From Agromyces sp. CF514 (GTDB taxonomy: Bacteria; Actinomycetota; Actinomycetes; Actinomycetales; Microbacteriaceae), in the NCBI RefSeq assembly GCF_900113185.1, contig NZ_FOZD01000001.1, positions 1-64,000 of the forward strand: DNA of 64,000 nucleotides, written 5' to 3'. This document shows, piece by piece, positions 36,445 through 44,757 of the stretch. Positions within the stretch are counted from its first letter, which is position 1. Every line of letters starts with the position of its first letter. The notes beneath the pieces are model-generated. The model saw only the letters and a program-made list of their open reading frames with translations, was not told the DNA's origin and ran no database searches. The translations under genes and the position numbers were made by a program.

Positions 36445-37029
36445 TTACGCGGGCGTCTTCACGACGACCTTCGCAGCGCGAAGCTGCGTGCCGCCCAGCG
36501 TGTAGCCCGTCTCGACGACGTCGGCGACCGTGTCGATCTCGACGTCGGGCGAGGGCTGCTGGAAGATCGCCTCGTGCTTCTGCGGGTCGAACGCCTCGCC
36601 GGGCTCGCCGAACTTCGAGAGCCCGAGACGCTCGACCGACGTGCGCAGCTTCGCCGCGATCGTCGCGAACGCCGACTCGCCCTCGAGGTCTCCGTGCTTC
36701 TCGGCACGGTCGAGGTCGTCGAGCACGGGCAGCAGCACCGAGACGGCCGCACCGATCGCGCGCTCCTTCTCGAGCTCGCGGTTGGCCTCGGTGCGCCGAC
36801 GGTAGTTGGCGTACTCGGCCGTGACCCGCTTGAGGTCGGCGAGGTGCTCGTCGGTGGGGTCCTCGACCTCGGCGTTCGCCGCGTTCAGGATGTCCTCGAC
36901 CGTGAGCTCGCGCTCGTCGGCCTCGACCGCGTCGGCGAGCTCCTCGGGGGAGACGGATGCCGCGGCATCCGTCGCCCCGTCGGCGGCGTCGGGCTCGGGA
37001 ACCTGGGGGTTCTCGTTCTCGTCAGCCAT
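36445..37029 (-). CDS. grpE: nucleotide exchange factor GrpE
   Basis: A 194-residue exchange factor for DnaK. An acidic disordered N terminus (about 1-45) precedes the coiled-coil (DEHLADLKRVTAEYANYRRRTEANRELEKERA) and the C-terminal beta domain with FDPQKHEAIFQQPSPDVEIDTVADVVETGYTLGGTQLRAAKVVV. Lies 9 bases after dnaK. Confidence 0.95.
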   Translation of the reverse strand: MADENENPQVPEPDAADGATDAAASVSPEELADAVEADERELTVEDILNAANAEVEDPTDEHLADLKRVTAEYANYRRRTEANRELEKERAIGAAVSVLLPVLDDLDRAEKHGDLEGESAFATIAAKLRTSVERLGLSKFGEPGEAFDPQKHEAIFQQPSPDVEIDTVADVVETGYTLGGTQLRAAKVVVKTPA

Positions 37030-37038
37030 GCTCGCGCC

Positions 37039-38907
37039 CTACTTCTTCTCGTCTTCGTCGTCGATGACCTCGGCGTCGACCACGTCTTCGTCGGACGAGT
37101 CCGCCTGCGGCTCACCGTCGGCGGCAGCGTCACCGGCCGCCGAGGCATCCTGTGCCTGCGACTGCGCGTAGATCGCCTCGCCGAGCTTGCCCTGCGACTG
37201 CGACAGCTTGTCGAAGGCCGACTTCACGGCCTCGTCGTCGTCGCCCGCGAGGGCCGACTTCAGCGCGTCGACGTCGCCCTGCACCTCGGACTTGACGTCG
37301 GCGGGGAGCTTGTCGTCGTTCTCCTTGATGAGCTTCTCGGTCGAGTAGGCGAGCTGCTCGGCGGAGTTGCGGGTCTCGGCGAACTCGCGACGCTTCTTGT
37401 CTTCTGCGGCGTGCTCCTCGGCCTCGCGCACCATGCGCTCGATGTCGTCCTTCGGGAGGCTCGAGCCGCCCGAGATCGTCATCGACTGCTCCTTGCCGGT
37501 GCCCTTGTCCTTGGCGGACACGTGCACGATGCCGTTCGCGTCGATGTCGAAGGTGACCTCGACCTGCGGGATGCCGCGGGGGGCCGGGGCGATGCCGGTC
37601 AGCTCGAAGGTGCCGAGCGGCTTGTTGTCGCGAGTGAACTCGCGCTCGCCCTGGAAGACCTGGATCGCGACCGACGGCTGGTTGTCGTCGGCGGTCGTGA
37701 AGGTCTCGCTGCGCTTGGTCGGGATGGCCGTGTTGCGCTCGATGAGCTTGGTCATGATGCCGCCCTTGGTCTCGATGCCGAGGCTCAGGGGGGTGACGTC
37801 GATGAGCAGGACGTCCTTGCGCTCGCCCTTCAGCACGCCCGCCTGGAGCGCGGCGCCGACGGCGACGACCTCATCGGGGTTGACGCCCTTGTTGGCGTCC
37901 TTGCCGGTCTCCTTCTTGACGAGCTCGGCGACCGCGGGCATGCGGGTCGAGCCGCCGACGAGCACGACGTGCGCGATGTCGGCGAGCTTGATGCCGGCCT
38001 CGCGGATGACGTCTTCGAAGGGCTTCTTCGTGCGGTCGAGCAGGTCGGAGGTCATGTTCTCGAACTGCGCGCGCGTGAGGGTCTCGTCGAGGTTGGCCGG
38101 GCCGTTCTCGGTGAGCGAGAGGTAGGGGAGCTGGATGCTCGTGCTCATCGAGGAGCTGAGCTCCTTCTTGGCCTGCTCGGCGGCCTCCTTGAGGCGCTGC
38201 TTGGCGATCTTGTCGTTCGAGACGTCGACACCGGTCGACTCCTTGAAGCGCTTGATGAGCCACTCGACGATGCGCTGGTCCCAGTCGTCGCCGCCGAGGC
38301 GGTTGTCGCCGGCCGTCGCGCGGACCTGGATGGTCGAGAAGTCGTCGTCCTTGCCCACTTCGAGCAGCGAGACGTCGAACGTGCCGCCGCCGAGGTCGAA
38401 GACGAGGATGAGCTCGTCCTCCTTGCCCTTGTCGAGGCCGTAGGCCAGGGCGGCCGCGGTGGGCTCGTTGATGATGCGGAGCACGTTGAGGCCCGCGATC
38501 TCGCCGGCCTCCTTGGTGGCCTGGCGCTCGGCGTCGTTGAAGTACGCCGGAACCGTGATGACGGCGTCGGTGACGGTGTCGCCGAGGTACTGCTCGGCGT
38601 CGCGCTTGAGCTTCTGGAGGATGCGCGCCGAGATCTCCTGCGGCGTGTACTTCTTGCCGTCGATCTCGTCGGTCTTCCAGTCGGTGCCGACGTGGCGCTT
38701 GACCGATGCGATGGTGCGGTCGACGTTGGTGACGGCCTGGCGCTTCGCGGTCTCGCCGACGAGCACCTCGCCGTCCTTGGTGAAGGCCACCACCGACGGG
38801 GTGGTGCGGAAGCCCTCGGCGTTCGCGATGACGGTGGGCTCGCCACCCTCGAGCACGGACACGACCGAGTTGGTGGTTCCGAGGTCGATTCCTACTGCAC
38901 GTGACAT
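37039..38907 (-). CDS. dnaK: molecular chaperone DnaK (Hsp70)
   Basis: A 622-residue Hsp70. Signatures: [11 protein letters not shown] at the N terminus, [16 protein letters not shown] near 170, [17 protein letters not shown] near 308; a substrate-binding domain and an acidic C-terminal tail ending [15 protein letters not shown]-driven folding chaperone and, in actinobacteria, co-repressor with HspR. First gene of the operon; its promoter is bracketed by two HAIR boxes. Confidence 0.97.
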   Translation of the reverse strand: MSRAVGIDLGTTNSVVSVLEGGEPTVIANAEGFRTTPSVVAFTKDGEVLVGETAKRQAVTNVDRTIASVKRHVGTDWKTDEIDGKKYTPQEISARILQKLKRDAEQYLGDTVTDAVITVPAYFNDAERQATKEAGEIAGLNVLRIINEPTAAALAYGLDKGKEDELILVFDLGGGTFDVSLLEVGKDDDFSTIQVRATAGDNRLGGDDWDQRIVEWLIKRFKESTGVDVSNDKIAKQRLKEAAEQAKKELSSSMSTSIQLPYLSLTENGPANLDETLTRAQFENMTSDLLDRTKKPFEDVIREAGIKLADIAHVVLVGGSTRMPAVAELVKKETGKDANKGVNPDEVVAVGAALQAGVLKGERKDVLLIDVTPLSLGIETKGGIMTKLIERNTAIPTKRSETFTTADDNQPSVAIQVFQGEREFTRDNKPLGTFELTGIAPAPRGIPQVEVTFDIDANGIVHVSAKDKGTGKEQSMTISGGSSLPKDDIERMVREAEEHAAEDKKRREFAETRNSAEQLAYSTEKLIKENDDKLPADVKSEVQGDVDALKSALAGDDDEAVKSAFDKLSQSQGKLGEAIYAQSQAQDASAAGDAAADGEPQADSSDEDVVDAEVIDDEDEKK

Positions 38908-39011
38908 GTGTGTCTCCTCTTTCTGCCAGGGGTTCGCGTGCGGATGCCGCAGGCACCCGCTGGCTGTCGATTCGGCCGTTCCGGCCCGCGATCGAAGTTC
39001 TTGCTTCGGAA

Positions 39012-39032
39012 CTTGAGTCCCGATGACTCAAG
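39012..39032. promoter_or_regulatory. perfect HAIR box, dnaK promoter
   Basis: CTTGAGT-CCCGATG-ACTCAAG is an exact HspR-associated inverted repeat, overlapping the predicted -10 region of dnaK. Confidence 0.95.
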
Positions 39033-39059
39033 CTTTTCAGGGCCGTTTCGACGTGTCAA
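39031..39059 (-). promoter_or_regulatory. dnaK promoter
   Basis: On the minus strand TTGACA (39059-39054) is a consensus -35; 17 bases downstream is AAAGCT (39036-39031), a weak -10. The pair sits exactly between the two HAIR boxes. Confidence 0.55.
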
Positions 39060-39074
39060 GTCGAGTCGGCGAAA

Positions 39075-39095
39075 CTTGAGTGCACTTGACTCAAC
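39075..39095. promoter_or_regulatory. second HAIR box
   Basis: CTTGAGT-GCACTTG-ACTCAAC has one mismatch. It lies just upstream of the dnaK -35 and 81 bases before the divergent alarmone-synthetase-like gene, which it could also affect. Confidence 0.88.
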
Positions 39096-39176
39096 TCACA
39101 GCGCGCGCTCAGTATTCCAAGCGGCCGCCCGCCTTGCTCGCGCACGCACCCGCCGCCACGCACTAGCCTGCCGGGT

Positions 39177-40340
39177 GTGGACGCACGCGAGCACGACGAA
39201 GACCTCGTCGCCGCAGAACTCGCCAGGTACGACCGGGAGCTGCGGCGCTACCGTCGGCTGCGCGGCCAGATCGAGGCCGACTTCGCGCGTCGGCTCGAGG
39301 CGGCGGGATACAAGTACTTCCACGTGTCGGCCCGCGTGAAGTCCCGCGACTCGTTCGAGCGCAAGGTTCGACGCGCTCCCGACCGCGAGGTGCTCGACAT
39401 CCTCGGCGTCCGCGTGGTGGCCAACTTCGAGGGCGACCTCCCCGGCATGGAGCAGGTCGTGCGCGAGGCGCTCATCGTCGACGACGACTCGTGGGTCGAC
39501 AAGTCGGCACTCCTGCCCCTCGACGCGTTCGGGTACCGCTCGGTGCAGTTCGTCGGACGGATGCCGGGGCCCGGCCAGGATCCCGACGGCGCCGACGACC
39601 CGGCCGACGCCACGCAGCTCGAGGTGCAGCTGCGAACCGCGCTCTCGGACACCTGGTCGGAGCTCGAGCACGACTTCAGGTACAAGTCCGCCAGGCAGCT
39701 GCCGCGCGAGGTCGACCGGCTCTTCGCGCTCTCGGCGGCACTGCTCGAGCAGGCGGACGACAACCTCGACCTCATCCGCCGGCAGGTCGAGGAGGCGCGC
39801 GTGCCCGTCCCGGGCGACGGTGGCGGCGAGCGCGGCTACATCGGGCGGTTCATCCAGTACGACGGCGACTCGAGGTCGCTCGACCAGATCATCACCGCCG
39901 CCCTCGACGTGCCGTTCGGCGCCGTGACGGGCTCGGGACGCGAGTTGCGCAGCGTCGTGCGGGCTGCCGGATGGCTGCAGTACGAGGCTCTCGCCGACGG
40001 CTTCGCCGAGTACTCCGAACTCGGCCGGCGCCTCGCGATCGCGTGCGCGAGCAGCACCAACGACATCCTGCTCACCGATGCCGAGCCCCAGCGGCCTCCG
40101 CGATCCTTCCGCGGCATCGGCGTCTACTGGACCGCCATGGCGGCCTCGCTCGTCACCGGCGCCTCGCTGCGCGAGAGCCGCGTGCCGCAGGGGCGGCTCG
40201 CCGAGTACCGCGTGGTCGCCACGCACCTCTTCCGCAACCCGGATGCCTCGGCGCTCGCCACGCGCAGCCGCTACGAACGGCTCGCCGCCCCGGCCGGCAC
40301 GCTCGACGACGCGGTGTTCCGCCCGATCGACCTCGGCTGA
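39177..40340 (+). CDS. RelA/SpoT-domain (p)ppGpp synthetase-like protein with C-terminal extension
   Basis: A 387-residue protein. The synthetase fold spans about 20-190: KSRDSFERKV, DILGVRVVANF, GYRSVQFVG and EVQLRTALSDTWSELEHDFRYK, covering the usual Arg/Lys, Asp, Tyr and Glu/His positions. There is no HD hydrolase domain and no TGS/ACT region. About 170 C-terminal residues (from ERGYIGRFIQYDG) match nothing I recognise; typical small alarmone synthetases end near 220-250. GTG 39177 lies 7 bases after TAGCCT, suggesting leaderless transcription. Divergent from dnaK. Confidence 0.82.
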   Translation: MDAREHDEDLVAAELARYDRELRRYRRLRGQIEADFARRLEAAGYKYFHVSARVKSRDSFERKVRRAPDREVLDILGVRVVANFEGDLPGMEQVVREALIVDDDSWVDKSALLPLDAFGYRSVQFVGRMPGPGQDPDGADDPADATQLEVQLRTALSDTWSELEHDFRYKSARQLPREVDRLFALSAALLEQADDNLDLIRRQVEEARVPVPGDGGGERGYIGRFIQYDGDSRSLDQIITAALDVPFGAVTGSGRELRSVVRAAGWLQYEALADGFAEYSELGRRLAIACASSTNDILLTDAEPQRPPRSFRGIGVYWTAMAASLVTGASLRESRVPQGRLAEYRVVATHLFRNPDASALATRSRYERLAAPAGTLDDAVFRPIDLG

Positions 40341-40345
40341 GCCAG

Positions 40346-40367
40346 CTCGGCCGGCCGGCCGGCCGAG
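40346..40367. terminator. 22-bp GC palindrome, probable terminator
   Basis: CTCGGCCGGCC followed by GGCCGGCCGAG, a perfect palindrome 6 bases after the stop of the RelA/SpoT-like gene. Confidence 0.5.
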
Positions 40368-40460
40368 GGCGTTCATGTCGCGTTCCGAGTCGCCCGCGGC
40401 ATCCGGCACCTCCCGCGCCTGATTGAATCGACGGATGCCGACGACCGAGCCCAGCACGCG

Positions 40461-41219
40461 ATGAACCCACTGGAGTTCCTGCTGCTCGTGGCCGGCGGCG
40501 CGGTGGCCGGCTCGATCAACGCGGTCGTAGGATCGGGCTCGCTCGTGACGTTCCCGCTGCTGATCGCGTTCGGGTACCCGCCCGTGCTGGCGAACGTCAC
40601 GAACAACGTCGGCGTGCTGCCCGCGTCGCTCGCGGCGACGCACGCGAACCGGCACGAGTTCGCCGGCGAATGGCGGAGGCTGGGCTCCCTCCTGTGCTTC
40701 TCGGCCGCGGGGGGCGTCACGGGCGCGCTGCTGCTGCTGCGCCTGCCGAGCGAGGCCTTCGACGCGATCGTGCCCGCGCTGATCGCACTCGCGCTGCTGC
40801 TCGTCGTGTCCGGGCCGTGGATCAAGCGTTGGACCACCCGCCTGCACGGAGAGGCCGGACACCGCGACCACCCGGGCGCGACCGCGGCCGTCGCCGGGCT
40901 CACGGCGATCTACGGCGGCTACTTCGGAGCCGCGCAGGGCGTGCTGCTGCTCGCGCTCCTCTCGATCACGATGGCGGGATCGCTCGCGAGGGCGAACGCC
41001 TACAAGAACGCCATGGCGGGCGTCGCGAACCTCGCCGCCGCGATCGTGTTCGTCGTGACGACCGACGTCGCCTGGCCGGCCGCGGCGGCCATCGCGATCG
41101 GATCGTTCGTCGGCGGCTCGCTCGGCGCGCGCTACGGGCGCCGGATCCCGCAGACCGCGTACCGCGTCGTGATCGTGACGGTCGGCCTCGCGGCGCTCGC
41201 GTACTTCGTGCTCACCTGA
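40461..41219 (+). CDS. TSUP (TauE/SafE) family membrane transporter
   Basis: A 252-residue protein with about eight helices and the two-repeat layout of TauE/SafE exporters: GGAVAGSINAVVGSGSLVTFPLLIAFGYPPVLANVTNNVG in the first half and GLTAIYGGYFGAAQGVLLLALLSI in the second. Members move sulfite, sulfonates or organic anions across the membrane. Substrate unknown; isolated gene. Confidence 0.88.
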   Translation: MNPLEFLLLVAGGAVAGSINAVVGSGSLVTFPLLIAFGYPPVLANVTNNVGVLPASLAATHANRHEFAGEWRRLGSLLCFSAAGGVTGALLLLRLPSEAFDAIVPALIALALLLVVSGPWIKRWTTRLHGEAGHRDHPGATAAVAGLTAIYGGYFGAAQGVLLLALLSITMAGSLARANAYKNAMAGVANLAAAIVFVVTTDVAWPAAAAIAIGSFVGGSLGARYGRRIPQTAYRVVIVTVGLAALAYFVLT

Positions 41220-41220
41220 T

Positions 41221-41290
41221 CCGCCCGGTCGAGCCGCCCGGTCGAGCCGGGCAGTCGAGCCGGGCAGCCGGGCCACTCGGTCGAGCCGTT
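41221..41290. repeat. short direct-repeat tract
   Basis: Seventy bases made of imperfect copies of CGGTCGAGCCG / GGCAGTCGAGCCGG between two convergent genes. Can form alternative hairpins and may serve as terminator; related to GTCGAG-type intergenic repeats. Confidence 0.45.
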
Positions 41291-42873
41291 CAGCCGAGCA
41301 TCGACCCCTCGGCCGACGAGTTCGGCGCGGGATCGGGGAGCCGCCGCATCCGGAACCCGTTCAGGATGCCGAGCACTCCCGCGAGGATCGGCACGAGCAG
41401 CGCGACCTGCAGGGCGATGAACCGGGAGTCCGTGTTGATGCGCAGGACCTCCTCCTGCACCGCGGGCGTCTCGTCGGCGAGGAGCTGCTCGAGGCCCGTG
41501 TTGGTCATGATCTCGGCGTCCTCCTCGAGCACCGTGGCGACCTGCTCCTGCTGGTCAGTGCTCAGCACGGTGCTCGCCGAGGCGCTCGCGGTGAAGGTGA
41601 ACGCGAGCGTCGCGAGCATGATCGCGCCCGCGAACGCGAGGCCGAACGACAGGCCGAACGAGCCCGCCGCCGAGTTCACGCCGGCCGCCTCGCTCACCCG
41701 CTCGTCGGAGATCGGCGAGAGCGTGTAGTTGTTCAACTGCGAGACGAGCAGGCCGAGACCGCAGCCGGCGATGATGAGCGGCACGGCGAGATACCAGCCG
41801 CTGTCGGCGATCGGCACGATCGGCACGATCACGGCGACGCCGACCACGACCAGCACGAACCCCCAGAGGATGATGTTCGCCGGTCGCTGCTTGAGCCCGC
41901 GGCCGGCGAGCAGCGCCACGACGAACATGCTGAGCGACAACGGCGCGATCGAGAGGCCGGCCTGCAGGGCGTTGTACTCGAAGACCATCTGCAGGTAGAT
42001 CGGCAGCACGATCATGGTGCCGCCGAGCGCGATCTGCTGCAGCAGCTGGCCGCTCGCCCCGGTGCGGAACGGCTTCGAATCGAACAGCGTCGGGTCGAGC
42101 AGCGTCGGCTTGCCGCGCCGCTTGCGACTGCGCAGCCAGAACACGAGCGAACCGAGCCCGAGCAGGCCGATGCCGATCAGCAGGCCGACGTAGCCGCCGC
42201 CCTCCTGCCAGACGAGGATGCCGGTCACGACGCCGCCCATGCCGACGATCGACAGCACCGCGCCGACGAGGTCGATCGACCGCTCACCGTGGTACGGCAC
42301 GTCCTTCACGAGCCCGATGCCGATGAGCACGACGGCGATGATCACCGCCTCGAGCGCGAACCCGACCCGCCACGAGAGAAAGGTGGTGATGAACCCGCCG
42401 AGCAGCGGCCCGACGGCCGCAGCGATCGCCGCGGACGCCCCGACGAGCGCGTACACGCGCTTCTGGTGCGCGCCCTCGAAGTTGCCGTGGATGAGCGACT
42501 GCATCGCCGGCAGCAGCAGCGAGGCGCCGATGCCGCCGATGATCGCCCAGAAGACGATGATCGCCGTGAGGTCCTGCGCGAAGACCATCGCGATCGCGCC
42601 GGTCGCGTACGCGAGCAGGCCGAGGACGTACGCCAGCTTGCGACCGATGAGATCGCCGGTCTTGCCGCCGATGAGGATGAATGCCGCCGACACGAGCGCC
42701 TCGAGCGCGATCGCCCCCTGCACCCCGCTCACCGTGGTGTCGAGGTCGTGGACGACCGCGGAGATCGACACGTTCATCAGCGACGTGTCGACGACGAGCA
42801 CGAACATCGCCATCGCCAGGAGCAACGCGAGGCGGAAGTTGAACGGCGCCGCCGCGCCCGGTCCCCCACTCAT
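41290..42873 (-). CDS. MFS transporter, DHA2 family (14 helices)
   Basis: A 527-residue drug:H+ antiporter-like protein. Helix 1 carries VDTSLMNVSISAVVHDL, the loop motif is GGKTGDLIGRKLAYV, and motif C-like SAAIAAAVGPLLGGFI follows. An extracytoplasmic loop of about 60 residues lies before the last helix (STDQQEQVATVLEEDAEIMTNTG). Full 14-helix architecture, in contrast to the shortened pump at 12501. ATG 42873 chosen. Substrate unknown. Confidence 0.88.
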   Translation of the reverse strand: MSGGPGAAAPFNFRLALLLAMAMFVLVVDTSLMNVSISAVVHDLDTTVSGVQGAIALEALVSAAFILIGGKTGDLIGRKLAYVLGLLAYATGAIAMVFAQDLTAIIVFWAIIGGIGASLLLPAMQSLIHGNFEGAHQKRVYALVGASAAIAAAVGPLLGGFITTFLSWRVGFALEAVIIAVVLIGIGLVKDVPYHGERSIDLVGAVLSIVGMGGVVTGILVWQEGGGYVGLLIGIGLLGLGSLVFWLRSRKRRGKPTLLDPTLFDSKPFRTGASGQLLQQIALGGTMIVLPIYLQMVFEYNALQAGLSIAPLSLSMFVVALLAGRGLKQRPANIILWGFVLVVVGVAVIVPIVPIADSGWYLAVPLIIAGCGLGLLVSQLNNYTLSPISDERVSEAAGVNSAAGSFGLSFGLAFAGAIMLATLAFTFTASASASTVLSTDQQEQVATVLEEDAEIMTNTGLEQLLADETPAVQEEVLRINTDSRFIALQVALLVPILAGVLGILNGFRMRRLPDPAPNSSAEGSMLG

Positions 42874-43024
42874 ATCCGCATGCAACCACACCGGCCGCCC
42901 GGAGTGGAAGAGGATCGCTCATGTTCGTCCGCGTGCCGGGTGCTGGACAGTCGGCGCCGCAGCGCGTATCGTTTCGCGAGCCGCTGTCCGCGGCATCCGC
43001 CTCGCCGAGTGAAAGGAGCGAGTC

Positions 43025-43087
43025 ATGACCGACGCCTTCGTCGCGCGTTTCGCAGACCCCCTTTCCCGCGAGGCCTCCAGCCTGTAG
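43025..43087 (+). CDS. 20-residue leader-peptide-like ORF before RIO kinase
   Basis: ATG 43025 to TAG 43087 encodes MTDAFVARFADPLSREASSL. It has a near-ideal AAAGGAG ribosome site 7 bases upstream. It ends 59 bases before the RIO kinase start; a CCGGG/CCCGG hairpin (43104-43117) lies in that gap. It may be a regulatory leader peptide or a real micro-protein. Function unknown. Confidence 0.5.
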   Translation: MTDAFVARFADPLSREASSL

Positions 43088-43146
43088 TCGAACCAGTCGT
43101 TCGGCCGGGCGCACCCGGTGGCCTCCATCTCATTCGGAGCATCACC

Positions 43147-44022
43147 GTGACCTTCCTCTCGTCTCTCGACGACACCGCCGCACCTTCGATCGCGGCATCC
43201 TCACCGTCCACCCTCGCCTTCCAGACCGCTGAGCCCGGCGAGGGCCAACGCTGGTCCACCTGGCCGGCGACCACCCCCAGCGAGCGCGGCCCCATGCCGC
43301 GACCCGACTGGCTCGTCACCTCGGCTGCGGCGATCGACACCGAACTCGGCGTCGTGAAGACCGGCAAGGAGGGCGACGTGTTCCTCATCGAGCGGGCGAT
43401 CCCGGATGCCGCGGCCGACGTGCCGGGCAACTCCGTCGTGCTCGCGGCGAAGCGCTACCGCTCGAGCGAGCACTCCGACTTCCATCGTTCGAGCATCTAT
43501 ACCGAGGGCCGCGGCCTCAGGCGCACGCGCGACGTGCGCGCCGTGGCTAAGGGCACCTCGTTCGGTCGCGCCGTCGCCCGCGTGCAGTGGGCGAACGCCG
43601 AGTTCGAGGCGCTGTGCCGCCTCACCGAGCTCGGCGCGGCCGTGCCGTACCCCGTGCAGGTCGGCGAGACCGAGGTGCTCATGGAGTTCATCGGCGACGG
43701 CCGCGTCGCCGCGCCCCGCCTCGCCCAGGTCCGGGCCGCGCCCGACGAGCTCCGCGACCTGTTCCACCAGGTCGTCGAGTTCATGCACGTGCTCGCCTCG
43801 AACGGGCTCGCCCACGGCGACCTCTCGCCGTACAACCTGCTCGTGCACCACGGCCGCGTCGTCGCGATCGACCTGCCCCAGGTGGTCGACCTCGTCTCGA
43901 ACCCGCAGGGGCTCGACCTGCTGCACCGCGACTGCGTGAACGTCTGCGACTGGTTCACCAGGCAGCGCCTCGAGTGCGACGCCGAGCAGTTGTTCGGCGA
44001 GCTGGTCGCGGTGATCTGGTGA
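43147..44022 (+). CDS. RIO1-family serine kinase
   Basis: A 291-residue RIO-type kinase. ATP-binding Lys102 lies in VLAAKRY, the catalytic loop is HGDLSPYNLLVH (Asp225, Asn230) and the metal-binding Asp242 is in AIDLPQ; activation-loop and APE segments are absent, as in all RIO kinases. RIO1 acts in ribosome maturation in eukaryotes and archaea; bacterial relatives are poorly understood. GTG 43147 has GGAG 7 bases upstream. Confidence 0.88.
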   Translation: MTFLSSLDDTAAPSIAASSPSTLAFQTAEPGEGQRWSTWPATTPSERGPMPRPDWLVTSAAAIDTELGVVKTGKEGDVFLIERAIPDAAADVPGNSVVLAAKRYRSSEHSDFHRSSIYTEGRGLRRTRDVRAVAKGTSFGRAVARVQWANAEFEALCRLTELGAAVPYPVQVGETEVLMEFIGDGRVAAPRLAQVRAAPDELRDLFHQVVEFMHVLASNGLAHGDLSPYNLLVHHGRVVAIDLPQVVDLVSNPQGLDLLHRDCVNVCDWFTRQRLECDAEQLFGELVAVIW

Positions 44023-44125
44023 GGGGTGCGGGTCGCGGAAGCCGCAGGCGGATGTCGCGAACCCCGGGTCGCACGACCGGTCGGAGTCAGGGTCAGCCCT
44101 CTGGTCGAGTGCCGGTGGCGGCCAA

Positions 44126-44131
44126 TACACT
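44126..44131 (+). promoter_or_regulatory. -10 box of a leaderless lipoprotein gene
   Basis: TACACT ends 7 bases before ATG 44139, the same arrangement as at 18169-18182; no ribosome site is present. Confidence 0.5.
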
Positions 44132-44138
44132 GCGGCGC

Positions 44139-44735
44139 ATGAGACTCTCACGCGACGGCCTCCGGCCTGCGGCCGCGGCCGCTTCGACCCTCGGATTGCT
44201 CGCGCTCGGCGCCGCGCTGCTCACCGGCTGCAGCGCCGGCGCGCCCGCACCGGCCGGCCCCGCGACGTCCGAACCGCCTGCGGTCTCCGCGTCGCCGTCG
44301 GATTCCGTCGCGGAGCCGGCGACCGGCACCGGCACCGAGGCAGCCGCGGCGACGTGCGAGTCCGTGCTCTCGGCCGACGCGAACGCGCAGCTGGCCGCCG
44401 ACGGGCTCGACCAGGTCGACGTCGGGCAGTCGACGTTCTACGCGATCGCCGACGACCTCATCGCTGCCGGGGGTCTCGCGTGCAAGTGGGGACGCCCGTC
44501 GTCCGACGTCGCGTTCACGGTCGTGCAGCTCGCGGGCCTCGACGTTCCGGCATCCGAATGGCCCGCGGCACTCGCCGAGGCCGGCTATACGCTCACCGAT
44601 GATCCCGTGCCCGGCACCTACACCGGGCCCGCCGATCCCGGCACGGGCGTTCCCTCGGTCGTGGTCGTGGGGGCCGACCGCCTCACCTTCGTGAGCGTTC
44701 CGCTGCACGCCGTCGACCTGGCCGAGGCGAGCTGA
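44139..44735 (+). CDS. putative lipoprotein
   Basis: A 198-residue exported protein. The signal peptide ends in a lipobox (ALLTGC, Cys near residue 30), followed by a Pro/Ser/Thr-rich linker and a globular domain starting at TCESVLSADANAQLAADGL. Two further cysteines could form a disulfide (ATCESV and LACKWG). Anchored to the outer face of the membrane; function unknown. Confidence 0.8.
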   Translation: MRLSRDGLRPAAAAASTLGLLALGAALLTGCSAGAPAPAGPATSEPPAVSASPSDSVAEPATGTGTEAAAATCESVLSADANAQLAADGLDQVDVGQSTFYAIADDLIAAGGLACKWGRPSSDVAFTVVQLAGLDVPASEWPAALAEAGYTLTDDPVPGTYTGPADPGTGVPSVVVVGADRLTFVSVPLHAVDLAEAS

Positions 44736-44757
44736 TCGGCGCCCGCCGCCGTCAGCC

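Noticed and set aside
39060-39100. Prophage or IS boundary next to the HAIR box
   Set aside because: No transposase, direct target repeat or composition change is seen; the inverted repeats are explained by HspR binding.
42289-43140. Plus-strand frame extending the RIO kinase upstream by hundreds of codons
   Set aside because: It is antisense to the DHA2 transporter; the kinase has a good GTG start with ribosome site at 43147.
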